From Streptomyces sp. CGMCC 4.7035 (GTDB taxonomy: Bacteria; Actinomycetota; Actinomycetes; Streptomycetales; Streptomycetaceae): a DNA stretch of 64,000 bases. Below, one piece after another: positions 43,184 through 54,465 of this stretch. The notes beneath the pieces are model-generated. The model saw nothing but the letters and a program-made list of their open reading frames with translations, had not been told where the DNA came from and ran no database searches. The position numbers were made by a program, and so were the translations under genes. The stretch lies in contig NZ_CP134053.1 in NCBI RefSeq assembly GCF_031583065.1, positions 2,604,001-2,668,000 of the forward strand. The letters run 5' to 3'. Within the stretch, counting starts at the first letter, position 1. Each line of letters begins with the position of its first letter.

Positions 43184-43344
43184 TGGGACCAGGACTCGTG
43201 GACGGTGGGACCGCAGATGCCGATGCGCCGAGCCGAGACCCGGATGAGGTGAGGGGAGACGCGATGGGCCACGGCTTCACCGCGGCCGGGCCGCGCGTAC
43301 AAGGTGGTCTGGGCGGAAGTGAAGGTTCCGGGGCGTGGTGGGCA

Positions 43345-43378
43345 GTCGGCTGGAACTCTGGTGAAGGTTCCAGCCGAC
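43345..43378. promoter_or_regulatory. Perfect 12-bp hairpin in a divergent promoter region
   Basis: GTCGGCTGGAAC (43345-43356) and GTTCCAGCCGAC (43367-43378) pair completely around a 10-nt loop. No U-tract follows on either strand. Since no gene ends nearby, it is either an operator-like palindrome or the terminator of a lost gene. Confidence 0.5.
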
Positions 43379-43526
43379 ATCGCTCCCCTTGCTTCAAGCT
43401 AGACGAGTGGGGGGCGGTCGAGTCTCCGGTTCGCGCCCGTGGTGTCTCCACTTCGCGCCACGCAACCGGGTAACCCTCCTTTGCACGTCCCACGCGGACG
43501 AGGCTCTGGGAGTCGGAGGTGGTGCC

Positions 43527-44489
43527 ATGGACGGCGGTGCGTTACACGTACACCGAGCGACCCTGGGGGAGTTACAGACCGCGGCCTCCTCGATCCTCGC
43601 GCCGCTCGCCGTGACCGCTCCCGCCACGGACACCTTCCGGGCCGACATCGACGCGGCGCTGGTGGGCCGGGCCGCCGTAGCGCGGATCCGTGGCGGTGGG
43701 CACGAAGTGGCGCGTACGGCGAAGGCCATCACCTCCACCGATCCCGAGCTGCTGAAGCTCACACTGCACCGCACGCCTGAGCCCGCCACCGCCGACCAGG
43801 GCGGCCACCAGTCCAGGGCGCACGTAGGCGACTTCGTGGTCTTCGACATGACCCGCCCGTACCGGCTCGCCGTCGCCGACGGCTGTGACGTCATGGCCGT
43901 CGGCATCCCCCGTACCGAACTCGGCCGCCACGCCGACACCGTGGCCCGTCAGGCCGCCCGGCGATTACCCGCCGACACGGGAGCGCAGGCGGTGCTGTCC
44001 GCGTTCCTGCTCGGCCTCGGCCGTCACCTGGACGAGCTGACCGGACCGGCCCAGGCGCACGTGGGCGACGCGCTGGTGTCACTGCTGCTCGCGGCGTTCA
44101 CGGAACACGCGCCCGCGCGCATGGACACGGCCACCGAACTCACCGACCGCATCCGCGTCTACGCCCTCGCCAACATCGCGGACCCGTCCCTGTCCGTGGA
44201 GTCGGTCGCGGTGGCGCACGGCATCTCCGCCCGCCAACTGCACCGCCTGTTCCAGCGCGACGGCGAGTCGTTCGCGGCTTGGCTGCGCCGCCAACGCCTC
44301 GAACGCATCCGCCGCGATCTGCTCGACCCCGCCCTCGACGGCCGTACGACCGCCGCCGTGGCCGCGCGTTGGGGGATCCACGACCCCCGCCACCTCGCCC
44401 GCGCCCTCAAGGCGCACTATGGACTGACGGCACGTGACCTGCGGCGCGGGCAGGCTGGACTGAACGATGACCCTGAGCTTTCGGGTTGA
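43527..44489 (+). CDS. AraC-family transcriptional regulator
   Basis: A 320-residue regulator with an N-terminal AraC-binding-like sensor domain (HVGDFVVFDMTRPYRLAVAD) and a C-terminal AraC HTH pair: LSVESVAVAHGISARQLHRL and TTAAVAARWGIHDPRHLARA, ending KAHYGLTARDLR. This matches activators of the NphR/TxtR-like group with AraC_binding_2 sensors. ATG 43527 follows CGGAGGTGG; a longer reading from 43389 has no better start. The MFS gene begins 133 bp downstream on the same strand and may be a target. Confidence 0.9.
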   Translation: MDGGALHVHRATLGELQTAASSILAPLAVTAPATDTFRADIDAALVGRAAVARIRGGGHEVARTAKAITSTDPELLKLTLHRTPEPATADQGGHQSRAHVGDFVVFDMTRPYRLAVADGCDVMAVGIPRTELGRHADTVARQAARRLPADTGAQAVLSAFLLGLGRHLDELTGPAQAHVGDALVSLLLAAFTEHAPARMDTATELTDRIRVYALANIADPSLSVESVAVAHGISARQLHRLFQRDGESFAAWLRRQRLERIRRDLLDPALDGRTTAAVAARWGIHDPRHLARALKAHYGLTARDLRRGQAGLNDDPELSG

Positions 44490-44600
44490 CGCCGTTGGAG
44501 AGTCCCGGGTACGCGGGCTTCGGCGCGTACTTCTCGTCGTACGGGAGGGCGGCGCCGTAGCCGCCGAAGGTGCCGCCGAGGGACGTAAGGTTGCCGGGGA
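44476..44600 (-). pseudogene. Possible GH10 xylanase C-terminal remnant
   Basis: The minus strand reads LTSLGGTFGGYGAALPYDEK then YAPKPAYPGLSNGV. The GYGAALPYDEKY-x-PKPAY pattern resembles the last strand and helix of GH10 endo-xylanases (usually GxGAALLWD..Y..KPAY). Only about 35 codons are recognisable and no family residues precede them, so it is a short relic at most. It overlaps the region before the MFS gene. The call rests on a short pattern. Confidence 0.3.
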
Positions 44601-44622
44601 CCGAGGCGCTTGGGGGAGCAGC

Positions 44623-45912
44623 TTGACGTACGAGGCACAGCGCGAGGACGAGTCGGACAACGGAGCACGGCGCGCCGCACCCGCCCCCGGTCGCCCTTCT
44701 CCGCGGCAGCGTGACTTCGGGATCTTCTGGGCCGCGCAGACCCTCTCGGTCCTCGGGGACTCCTTCGCCCTGATCGCACTGCCGCTGCTCGTGCTGGAGG
44801 CGACCGATTCCGTCGCGCGGATGGGGCTGCTCACGGCGGTCGGCGGTGCGGCGTCCGTGCTGGCCGGGGTCTTCGCCGGTGTGGTGGTGGACCGGGTGGA
44901 CCGCAGGAAGCTGCTCATCGTCTGCGACCTGGTGCGGATGGTGCTCTACGGGCTGATTCCGCTCCTGTGGCTCGCCGGGCCGCGCATCTGGCTGCTGTAC
45001 GCGGTGCTGCCGCTGTGCGAGGCCGTAGGGATGCTGTTCTCCGTCGCGTACGTCACCGTCGTGCGCGCACTGGTCGACGGGGAGCGGATCACCGCCGCCA
45101 ACGGCCGGCTGAACGCGACCGCCGCGGCGGCCGGAGTGGTCGGCCCGCTGTGCGCGGGCCTCGTGGCGGCCTGGACGGGTCCGGCCGCGGCCGTCGCCGT
45201 GGACGCGGCGAGCTTTGGCGTTTCGGCGGTCTGCCTGGGCTTCGTACGGATCGGGCAGGGCACGCCGGACGAACCGGCACCAGCCCGGCAGGGGCTGTGG
45301 CGGGACCTGCTCGTCGGCGTGTCCTTCCTGCGGAGCCACCCGGTGCTGCGCGTCCTCACCGTGCTGCTGTTTCTGTTCAGCTTCCTGGAACTGGGCCTGA
45401 CCGACCTGATCATCTACCACCTCAAGCACGACCTCGGGCAGAGCGACGGCACGGTCGGCACTGTTCTCGCGGTCGGCGCGCTCGGCTCGATCACCGGGGC
45501 CCTGCTGGTGGCCCGGGTGCGCCGCGCGCTCGGCTTCGGACCCACCTGGACCGGCGCGGTGGCCGTCTGCGGCTGCGCGCTGGGCGGCATCGGCCTGGCC
45601 CGCGACGTACCGTCCGTCGCCCTCCTGACCGCGGCGTTCCTGTGCTGCGTCAGCATCTCGGGTACGTGCTCCATGTCCCTGCGCCAGCAGGTGACACCCC
45701 AGCATCTGCTGGGGCGGGTCACCTCCGCGTTCTGGACCATCCACTTCTCGGCGGGCCCGGTCGGCGCCGCCCTGCTCACCTGGGCGGCCCAGCACCACGG
45801 CACGGCCCCGGTGGGCGCGGTGGCCGGCGCGTGCTGTGTGGGCATCGCGGGACTGGCGCTGTTCACACCGGTGCGCGGGCGCCGCCCGGAAGCGGCCACC
45901 GAAGCCGCCTGA
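44623..45912 (+). CDS. MFS transporter (enterobactin exporter-like)
   Basis: A 429-residue transporter with about 12 transmembrane helices. FGIFWAAQTLSVLGDSFALI is TM1 and the loop VVVDRVDRRKLLIVCDLVRM carries the MFS motif A pattern as in EntS/MefE-type exporters. The TTG at 44623 has GGGGGAG seven bases upstream and gives a short hydrophilic N-terminus; the open frame extends to 44467 but that part lacks support and overlaps the AraC gene end and a relic. Likely a drug or siderophore exporter; substrate unknown. Confidence 0.85.
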   Translation: MTYEAQREDESDNGARRAAPAPGRPSPRQRDFGIFWAAQTLSVLGDSFALIALPLLVLEATDSVARMGLLTAVGGAASVLAGVFAGVVVDRVDRRKLLIVCDLVRMVLYGLIPLLWLAGPRIWLLYAVLPLCEAVGMLFSVAYVTVVRALVDGERITAANGRLNATAAAAGVVGPLCAGLVAAWTGPAAAVAVDAASFGVSAVCLGFVRIGQGTPDEPAPARQGLWRDLLVGVSFLRSHPVLRVLTVLLFLFSFLELGLTDLIIYHLKHDLGQSDGTVGTVLAVGALGSITGALLVARVRRALGFGPTWTGAVAVCGCALGGIGLARDVPSVALLTAAFLCCVSISGTCSMSLRQQVTPQHLLGRVTSAFWTIHFSAGPVGAALLTWAAQHHGTAPVGAVAGACCVGIAGLALFTPVRGRRPEAATEAA

Positions 45913-45930
45913 GCAGCCCCTGCGCGCCCG

Positions 45931-46737
45931 TCACCCGTTCACCCCCGTGTAGTGCCCGAGGCTCCGGCGCCACAGCAGCCTCGCCCCCAGATACGCCAGC
46001 ACCCCGAGCAGCGGCGAGGCCGCGGCCAGCCAGTACGGGGCGCCGGTGTCATGGCCGTGCCCCGTCAGGACCGCCGCCGGGAAGTACGCGACGAACGCCA
46101 GCGGCAGACCGAACGTCAGGAAGCCGCCCACCGCCTTCGGCAGCACGTTCAGCGGGTAGCTGCCGAACGTGCCGAGCAGCTCCTCCAGCCAGCGGCCCCA
46201 GTAGTCCGCCGCCGGGAAGCGCAGCGACGCGCAGGCGACCACCGTGAACAGTGCCGCCTCCAGGAGCATGCCGCCGAGGACCGAGACGATCAGGTAGCTG
46301 ATCCGGCCCGTCGTCCAGTCCAGATGACTGCGGCCCAGCGCGCCAGCCATCAGGCCCGCCGCCACCGTGAGGTCACCGATCGCGTTGGTCGGGAAGTACT
46401 CCAGCTGGACCTGGCGGTAGACCGGGAGGGGGCGCAGGAGGTACGCGTCGATCCTGCCCTCCTGGATGTGCCGGCCCAGGCCGTGCACCCGGCCCAGGAA
46501 CAGCACGAACAGGCCGTGCGCCAGCATTCTCGTCGCCGGGATGAGCAGGACGTCCGAGCTGTCCCAGCCGCCCATCCCGGTGAACCTGGTCAGCAGCACC
46601 GTCGCGAACACGATCACCGACACCTGCCAGACCGCGCCGATCGCGATCATCATCAGGAACTCGGAGCGGTACTCCAACTGGGCCCGGAAGTTCAGGCGCG
46701 TGATCCGCCACATGACGCGCAGGGCGTTCAACGACAT
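45931..46737 (-). CDS. ABC-2 family permease (subunit 2)
   Basis: A 268-residue permease with six transmembrane helices (for example FLMMIAIGAVWQVSVIVFAT and YLIVSVLGGMLLEAALFTVV). The LGRVHGLGRHIQEGRIDAYL and RPLPVYRQVQLEYFPTNAIG segments are typical of the DUF990-type ABC-2 permeases that always come in pairs with a large ATPase. Its ATG lies one base after the stop of the partner permease. The pair probably forms a heterodimeric export channel; substrate unknown. Confidence 0.92.
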   Translation of the reverse strand: MSLNALRVMWRITRLNFRAQLEYRSEFLMMIAIGAVWQVSVIVFATVLLTRFTGMGGWDSSDVLLIPATRMLAHGLFVLFLGRVHGLGRHIQEGRIDAYLLRPLPVYRQVQLEYFPTNAIGDLTVAAGLMAGALGRSHLDWTTGRISYLIVSVLGGMLLEAALFTVVACASLRFPAADYWGRWLEELLGTFGSYPLNVLPKAVGGFLTFGLPLAFVAYFPAAVLTGHGHDTGAPYWLAAASPLLGVLAYLGARLLWRRSLGHYTGVNG

Positions 46738-46738
46738 C

Positions 46739-47542
46739 TCAGCCTCCCTGCGAGATCACACGCCGGGCGGCCCGCCGCCACAGCAACCGGGTGAACAAGG
46801 ACAGGGCCACCACCCACCCTGCCTGCACGGCGAGTTGGAAGCCCGCGTCCGACAACGGGATCCGGCCCACGTACAGCGACAGCGGCACGCTCAGCGTCGC
46901 CTGGAACGGCAGGAAGCCGCTCATCGTGACGAACCAGTGAGGGAAGAACCACAGAGGCGCGTAGACCCCGGACAAAAGGTTCTGCGCGAAGATCAGGATC
47001 AGCATGGCCGCCCCGTTGCGCAGCGTCCAGAAGCACAGCTGGTCGATGAGCAGCATCACATAGTGCAGGACCCACTGGCCGAGCAGCAGACTGAGCGCGA
47101 ATACCCCCGCCACCGCGGCCGACCTGGGAGGCTCCACCACGCCGGCCGCCAGACACACCGCGTACCCGGTCAGCGCCCAGATGAGGCCGTACAGCCGCTC
47201 GCCGAGCGCCCGCAGCGCGTAGTAGCGCCGGGGCGACAGCGGGCGCAGGTACCAGTAGACGATGGTGCCGTACTGCATGTGCTGCATGACGCTGTCCCGG
47301 CCCGCGTACTGGTCCAGCTCCCGCAGCCGGGAGGCCAGAACGGCGAGCACGGCGTACGTGACCGCCTGGTCGCGGTCGAGTCCGGCGGTCGTGCCGGTCG
47401 CCTCGTACAGGCCGCGCCACAGGGACGCCACCAGAACGACCTGTACGGTCAGCCGCAGCAGGGCGGCGGTCATCCGGGGAGGCGTGTGCAACTCTCCGAG
47501 CGGGGTGACACGGGCGACGCGCCAGGCGTGCAGAACGGCCAT
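46739..47542 (-). CDS. ABC-2 family permease (subunit 1)
   Basis: A 267-residue permease with about six transmembrane helices (including WVLHYVMLLIDQLCFWTLRN and AAMLILIFAQNLLSGVYAPL). The MQHMQYGTIVYWYLRPLSPR stretch corresponds to the coupling region of its partner. ATG 47542 is one base after the ATPase stop; an upstream reading to 47575 lies inside the ATPase gene. Together with the second permease and the ATPase it forms a complete exporter of the type that in Streptomyces is often annotated for drug or lipid export. Confidence 0.92.
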   Translation of the reverse strand: MAVLHAWRVARVTPLGELHTPPRMTAALLRLTVQVVLVASLWRGLYEATGTTAGLDRDQAVTYAVLAVLASRLRELDQYAGRDSVMQHMQYGTIVYWYLRPLSPRRYYALRALGERLYGLIWALTGYAVCLAAGVVEPPRSAAVAGVFALSLLLGQWVLHYVMLLIDQLCFWTLRNGAAMLILIFAQNLLSGVYAPLWFFPHWFVTMSGFLPFQATLSVPLSLYVGRIPLSDAGFQLAVQAGWVVALSLFTRLLWRRAARRVISQGG

Positions 47543-47543
47543 G

Positions 47544-48539
47544 TCAGACCGCCTCGGCCTGCACGTACGCGGCACGCATCACGTCCTCCAGGTCGGCCTC
47601 GTCGATCGCCAGGTCCGTGACCTCGTACCGCTCGATGACCTGCTTCAGCGCCTGGTGGACGGTCGGGGCGGTGGCACCCTCCGGACCGAAGACCACCTGC
47701 GGGCCCTCGCGCCGCATCAGCGCGATGCCCGGCAGCGCCGCGACCTCGGCGTGCGGATCGGCGAGCGTCGCCCGCACCTGCCAGGTCGAGCCGAACTTCC
47801 GGCGTATCTCGTCCAGCGTGCCGTCCAGGACGAGCCGCCCGTGGTTGATCAGCACCACCCGTTCGGCGAGGCGCTCGACCTCCGTCATGTCGTGCGTGGT
47901 CAGCAGCACGGTCCGGCCGCGCTCCTCCACCTGGTGCCGCAGGAACTCGCGCACCTGCTCCTTGACCACCACGTCCATGCCGATCGTCGGCTCGTCCAGG
48001 AAGACGACCGGCGGGTCGTGCAGCAGCGCCGCGGCCAGGTCGCAGCGCACGCGCTGGCCGAGCGAGAGATGCCGTACGCGGGTGTCCCAGAAGGAGGACA
48101 GGTCCAGCAGATCGTCGAACTCCCGCAGGCGGGTGGCGTGTTCCTCCTTCGGCACCTCGTAGATGTCCCGCAGGATCGCGAACGACTCGCGCACCGGCAG
48201 GTCCCACCACAGCTGGGTGCGCTGCCCGAACACCGCCCCGATGTTGCGGGCGTTGCGCTCCCGCTCCTCGTACGGCACCACGCCCGCGACCCGCGCCTCG
48301 CCCGACGTGGGCGTGAGGATGCCGGTGAGCATCTTGATGGTGGTCGACTTGCCGGCGCCGTTCGGGCCGAGCAGAGCGAGCAGTTCGCCGGGGGCGACGT
48401 CGAAGCTGATGTCGGAGACGGCGTGTTTGGTGGCGCGCTCCGGGTTGACCAGGGAGCGGAGTGCTCCGGCGAGGCCGGGGCGACGGACGGTGGTGAGGAA
48501 GGTGCGGGAGAGGCCACGCACCTCGATACTGCCACTCAC
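47544..48539 (-). CDS. ABC transporter ATP-binding protein of the ABC-2 exporter
   Basis: A 331-residue ATPase. Walker A is GPNGAGKST, the Q-loop region is AVFGQRTQLWWDLPV, the signature is LSLGQRVRCDLAAALL, and Walker B is VVFLDEPTIGMD, with the H-loop in LLTTHDM. The RTQLWWDLP sequence and C-terminal extension are characteristic of ATPases partnering DUF990 permeases. GTG 48539 overlaps the MFS gene stop by four bases (GTGA). It heads a three-gene exporter set but is coupled to the MFS gene upstream, which is unusual. Confidence 0.95.
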   Translation of the reverse strand: MSGSIEVRGLSRTFLTTVRRPGLAGALRSLVNPERATKHAVSDISFDVAPGELLALLGPNGAGKSTTIKMLTGILTPTSGEARVAGVVPYEERERNARNIGAVFGQRTQLWWDLPVRESFAILRDIYEVPKEEHATRLREFDDLLDLSSFWDTRVRHLSLGQRVRCDLAAALLHDPPVVFLDEPTIGMDVVVKEQVREFLRHQVEERGRTVLLTTHDMTEVERLAERVVLINHGRLVLDGTLDEIRRKFGSTWQVRATLADPHAEVAALPGIALMRREGPQVVFGPEGATAPTVHQALKQVIERYEVTDLAIDEADLEDVMRAAYVQAEAV

Positions 48540-49717
48540 TCGATGTCTCTCCTCGTCAGTCGGATCAGCCAGACCGTCGCCACCAGCGACGCGCCCGACA
48601 GCACGGTCAACAGCAAGGGAACCGCGTGGATCCCGGACGCCTCGATACCCACGCCCAGCAGCGGGGGAGCGGCCACTCCGCCGATCATGGAGGCGGCGAT
48701 GACCCAGGCACCGGCCCTTTTCGCCTGGGGAAGCGCCTTGTTCAGCCAGGGCAGGCCGGTCGGGAAGACCGGCGCGATGAACAAGCCCACACCCGCGTAC
48801 GCCACCGGCGCCACTCCTTTTACGAGCGCCAGCAGCAGGCACGCCGTCATGCCCGCCGCGCACACGGTGAGGATGCGCTCGGGGGCGTACTTCAGCGTGA
48901 TCGGTACGACGAGGAAGCGGCCCGCCGTCAGCATCAGCCAGTACACGGAGGTGGCGGAGGCGGCCACGGACGCGCTGAAGCCGACGGTCTCCAGGTGGGT
49001 CGGTTCCCAGCCGCCGACTCCGGCCTCGACGGCGACGTTGAGGATGTAGAGCGCGAGGAAGCCGACGAGGACGCGGGAGAGCCCGAGCGAGGCGGACGCC
49101 TGAGCCGGTTCGTCATGTGTCGCCTCGGTGCCTACGCCCTTGGTGCACGGGATCAGCGCAGCCGCCAGTACGGCGCACCCCCCGAACGCATAGGCGTAGT
49201 GCTCGGGGCCCGTCCACGCCACGACCGCCGGGCCGAGCACCGCCCCGATCCCGAAGTGCGCGTTGAGGACGTTCAGCATGGCGGTGGACCGGTCGCCGAA
49301 GCCGACCGCGAACAGCTGGTTGAGGCCGTAGTCGATGCCGCCGAAGCCGAGGCCGCCCAGGAAGGCCGCGGCGAGGGCGAGCGGCCAGTTCGGGGCGAGC
49401 GCGAAGCCCGCGCTGCCGGCCGCCATCAGACCGTAACTCGCCGCCAGCAGCGTTCTGTTGCTGATGCGGGAGTGGATGGTGTTGAACGCGAGGACACCCG
49501 CGACCCCACCCGTGAAGTGCAGGCTCAGGCCGAGCCCAGCGCCCGACGGGGACAGGCCGTACTCCGCCCGCAGGCCCGGTACCGCCGGGCCGTAGAGCGC
49601 CTGGAGCATGCCGATGAGGACGAATCCGACGCAGGACGCGACCGCGGCCGGCCGGCTACAGAGTCTTCTGGGGGATACCCCCAGACCCCCGTGCCGGCCG
49701 GCCGCCGTCGGCCTCAC
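48536..49717 (-). CDS. MFS transporter
   Basis: A 393-residue transporter with 12 predicted helices. It resembles the FucP/sugar-type and Bsc6-like MFS proteins (GLGFGGIDYGLNQLFAVGFG, LNVLNAHFGIGAVLGP) more than drug exporters. GTG 49717 lies 11 bp after the beta-galactosidase stop; its ribosome site is weak, and the first 30 residues are basic and contain a palindrome. Downstream it overlaps the ABC ATPase by four bases. Location suggests import or export of a sugar linked to the galactosidase, by inference. Confidence 0.85.
   Translation of the reverse strand: MRPTAAGRHGGLGVSPRRLCSRPAAVASCVGFVLIGMLQALYGPAVPGLRAEYGLSPSGAGLGLSLHFTGGVAGVLAFNTIHSRISNRTLLAASYGLMAAGSAGFALAPNWPLALAAAFLGGLGFGGIDYGLNQLFAVGFGDRSTAMLNVLNAHFGIGAVLGPAVVAWTGPEHYAYAFGGCAVLAAALIPCTKGVGTEATHDEPAQASASLGLSRVLVGFLALYILNVAVEAGVGGWEPTHLETVGFSASVAASATSVYWLMLTAGRFLVVPITLKYAPERILTVCAAGMTACLLLALVKGVAPVAYAGVGLFIAPVFPTGLPWLNKALPQAKRAGAWVIAASMIGGVAAPPLLGVGIEASGIHAVPLLLTVLSGASLVATVWLIRLTRRDIE
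49668..49684. repeat. Short palindromic element at the MFS gene start
   Basis: CTGGGGG (49668-49674) and CCCCCAG (49678-49684) form a 7-bp hairpin with a 3-nt loop. Similar GGGGGTATCCCCC elements are scattered in Streptomyces genomes. Here it falls within the first codons of the MFS gene, about 33-50 bp from the start. Confidence 0.5.
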
Positions 49718-49728
49718 GACCGTGGAAG

Positions 49729-52608
<2,880 letters not shown>

Positions 52609-53481
52609 TCAGCCCTTGATGCCCGTCTGCGCGATCCCCTGCACCAGCCAGCGCTGGAGGAAGAGGAACACCAACAGCAGGGGCAGGATGGAAATGGCGG
52701 TGGCCATGAAGATCAGGTGGTAGTTGACGGTCTGGTTGGTCATGTACGACGACAGGGCGACCTGGACGGTCCAGGCGCTGGGGTCCTGGCCGATGACCAG
52801 CGGCCACAGGAAGGAGTTCCAGCCGTTGATGAAGGTGATCGTGGCGATCGCCGCGAAGAAGTTCAGCGAGTTGGGCACCACGACACGCCAGTACGCGCCC
52901 CAGTAGCCGAGCCCGTCCACGCGCGCCGCCTCCTCCAGCTCCTTCGGGAACCCCAGGAAGTACTGCCGGAACAGGAAGCAGGTGAATCCGCTGAAGAGGC
53001 CCGGAATGATGAGACCCCGATAGCTGTCCACCCAGCCCAGAGACGAGACGAGGACGAAGCTGGGCACGAAGGTGACGGCCGTGGGGACCATCAGGGTCGC
53101 CAGGACCGCGTAGAAGACCTTGTTGGCGTGCTTGTACGGGATGCGGGCGAGGCCGTAGCCGGCGAGCGAGCACACCAGGAGGATGCCCGTGGTGTGCAGG
53201 ATCGCGACGATCACGGAGTTCCACAGGGCCTGGGCGAAGTCGACCGTGGTGTCGTCGAACAGCTCGGTGATGTTGCCCCACTGGATGTCCGTGGGGAACC
53301 ACTTCCAGCTCTCGCCCGTGATCTCCGGATCCGTCATCAGGGCGTTGCGGATGATCAGGTAGAAGGGGATGAGGAAGAGGAGGGCGGCGACGCCGGTCGC
53401 GAGGTAGAGCCCGGCGTTGCCGATGACGCCGCCGCGCTTGGGCTTGACCGGCTTCCTGACGTCGGGTGCGGTGGTGGTCAC
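52609..53481 (-). CDS. Sugar ABC transporter permease, MalG-like
   Basis: A 290-residue inner permease with six transmembrane helices. The EAA coupling loop is EEAARVDGLGYWGAYWRVVV near residue 190. The N-terminus starts at GTG 53481, overlapping the partner permease stop (GTGA). With the MalF-like partner and binding protein it makes a CUT1-type oligosaccharide importer. No ATPase gene is present in the operon; in Streptomyces the shared ATPase MsiK often serves such systems. Confidence 0.95.
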   Translation of the reverse strand: MTTTAPDVRKPVKPKRGGVIGNAGLYLATGVAALLFLIPFYLIIRNALMTDPEITGESWKWFPTDIQWGNITELFDDTTVDFAQALWNSVIVAILHTTGILLVCSLAGYGLARIPYKHANKVFYAVLATLMVPTAVTFVPSFVLVSSLGWVDSYRGLIIPGLFSGFTCFLFRQYFLGFPKELEEAARVDGLGYWGAYWRVVVPNSLNFFAAIATITFINGWNSFLWPLVIGQDPSAWTVQVALSSYMTNQTVNYHLIFMATAISILPLLLVFLFLQRWLVQGIAQTGIKG

Positions 53482-54443
53482 TTGGACTCGTCACCCCTTC
53501 CGAATCCCATGATCTTGCCCTGGAACAGGGTGACGACGCAGATGAGCATGGTCAGGACGACCGCGCCCGCGCTGCCCACGCCGTAGTTCTGGTTCTCGCC
53601 CAGGGCCATCTTGTACAGCTCGACCAGCGGCGGCTGGCCCCAGGTGGCCTTTTTGAGGAGGTTGAAGAACTCGTCGAAGGCCTGGTAGGCGGCGATCAGG
53701 AGAAGCAGGATCACCGCGGTGGAGGTGGCCCGCAGCTGCGGCAGCGTGATGTGCCGGAAGGTCTGCCAGCCCGGCTTGGCGCCGTCGATGGCGGCGGCCT
53801 CGTACAGCTCCCGCGGGATGTTCTGCAGCGCGGCCAGGAAAAGGATCATGTAGAACCCGGACTGGAGCCACAGGCGTACGGTCACGATGACCAGCCAGTA
53901 CCAGGGCGGGTCCGGGTTGGCCAGCCAGGCGATGTTGTCGACGCCGAACCAGCCGATGACCGTGTTGGCCAGACCGAAGCGGACGCCGTTGAAGATGGAC
54001 ATCTTCCAGATCAGCGCGGCCGCGACATAGCTGCACGCGGTCGGCAGGAAGAACACCGACCGGAAGAACGCGCGCATGAACCGCAGCCGGTTGACCAGCA
54101 GCGCCAGGCCCAGGGAGAGGCCCCAGGTGGCGGGCACGATGAACGCCGCGAACACCGTGAACGTCACCAGCGAGTGCAGGAAGTCGGCGTCGGTGAGGAT
54201 CTGCACGTAGTTGTCGAAGCCGACGAACTCGCTCGGCGAGACGGTGAAGCGGGCCTCGAAGAAGCTGAGGTAGATGCTCCAGCCGATCGGCACGAAGACG
54301 AAGATCACCAGCCCGATGAGGAACGGCCCGGTGAAGAGCCAGAAGTTGAGGGTGCTGCTCGCCCCGAGGCCCCGCCGCGGCCGGTCCTTGGAGACCTTGG
54401 CCGGGGCGGGCTGGGCGACCCCGCGTGCAGTGGTGGTCGACAT
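53478..54443 (-). CDS. Sugar ABC transporter permease, MalF-like
   Basis: A 321-residue permease with six or seven transmembrane helices and the EAA loop YEAAAIDGAKPGWQTFRHIT near residue 215. The N-terminus (about 30 residues) is hydrophilic and cytoplasmic. It begins at ATG 54443, 22 bp after the binding-protein stop, and overlaps the next permease by four bases. It forms the other half of the CUT1 importer channel. Confidence 0.95.
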   Translation of the reverse strand: MSTTTARGVAQPAPAKVSKDRPRRGLGASSTLNFWLFTGPFLIGLVIFVFVPIGWSIYLSFFEARFTVSPSEFVGFDNYVQILTDADFLHSLVTFTVFAAFIVPATWGLSLGLALLVNRLRFMRAFFRSVFFLPTACSYVAAALIWKMSIFNGVRFGLANTVIGWFGVDNIAWLANPDPPWYWLVIVTVRLWLQSGFYMILFLAALQNIPRELYEAAAIDGAKPGWQTFRHITLPQLRATSTAVILLLLIAAYQAFDEFFNLLKKATWGQPPLVELYKMALGENQNYGVGSAGAVVLTMLICVVTLFQGKIMGFGRGDESK

Positions 54444-54465
54444 GTCGTCAGTCCGTCCGCGCGGC

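Larger units (their letters stand above)
43141..43526. other. Divergent intergenic region between TetR and AraC genes
   Basis: These 386 bp contain the two palindromes listed separately (43168-43183 and 43345-43378). A minus-strand frame at 43180-43380 has no family match. No gene is supported. The region is unusually long for divergent regulators. Confidence 0.45.
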
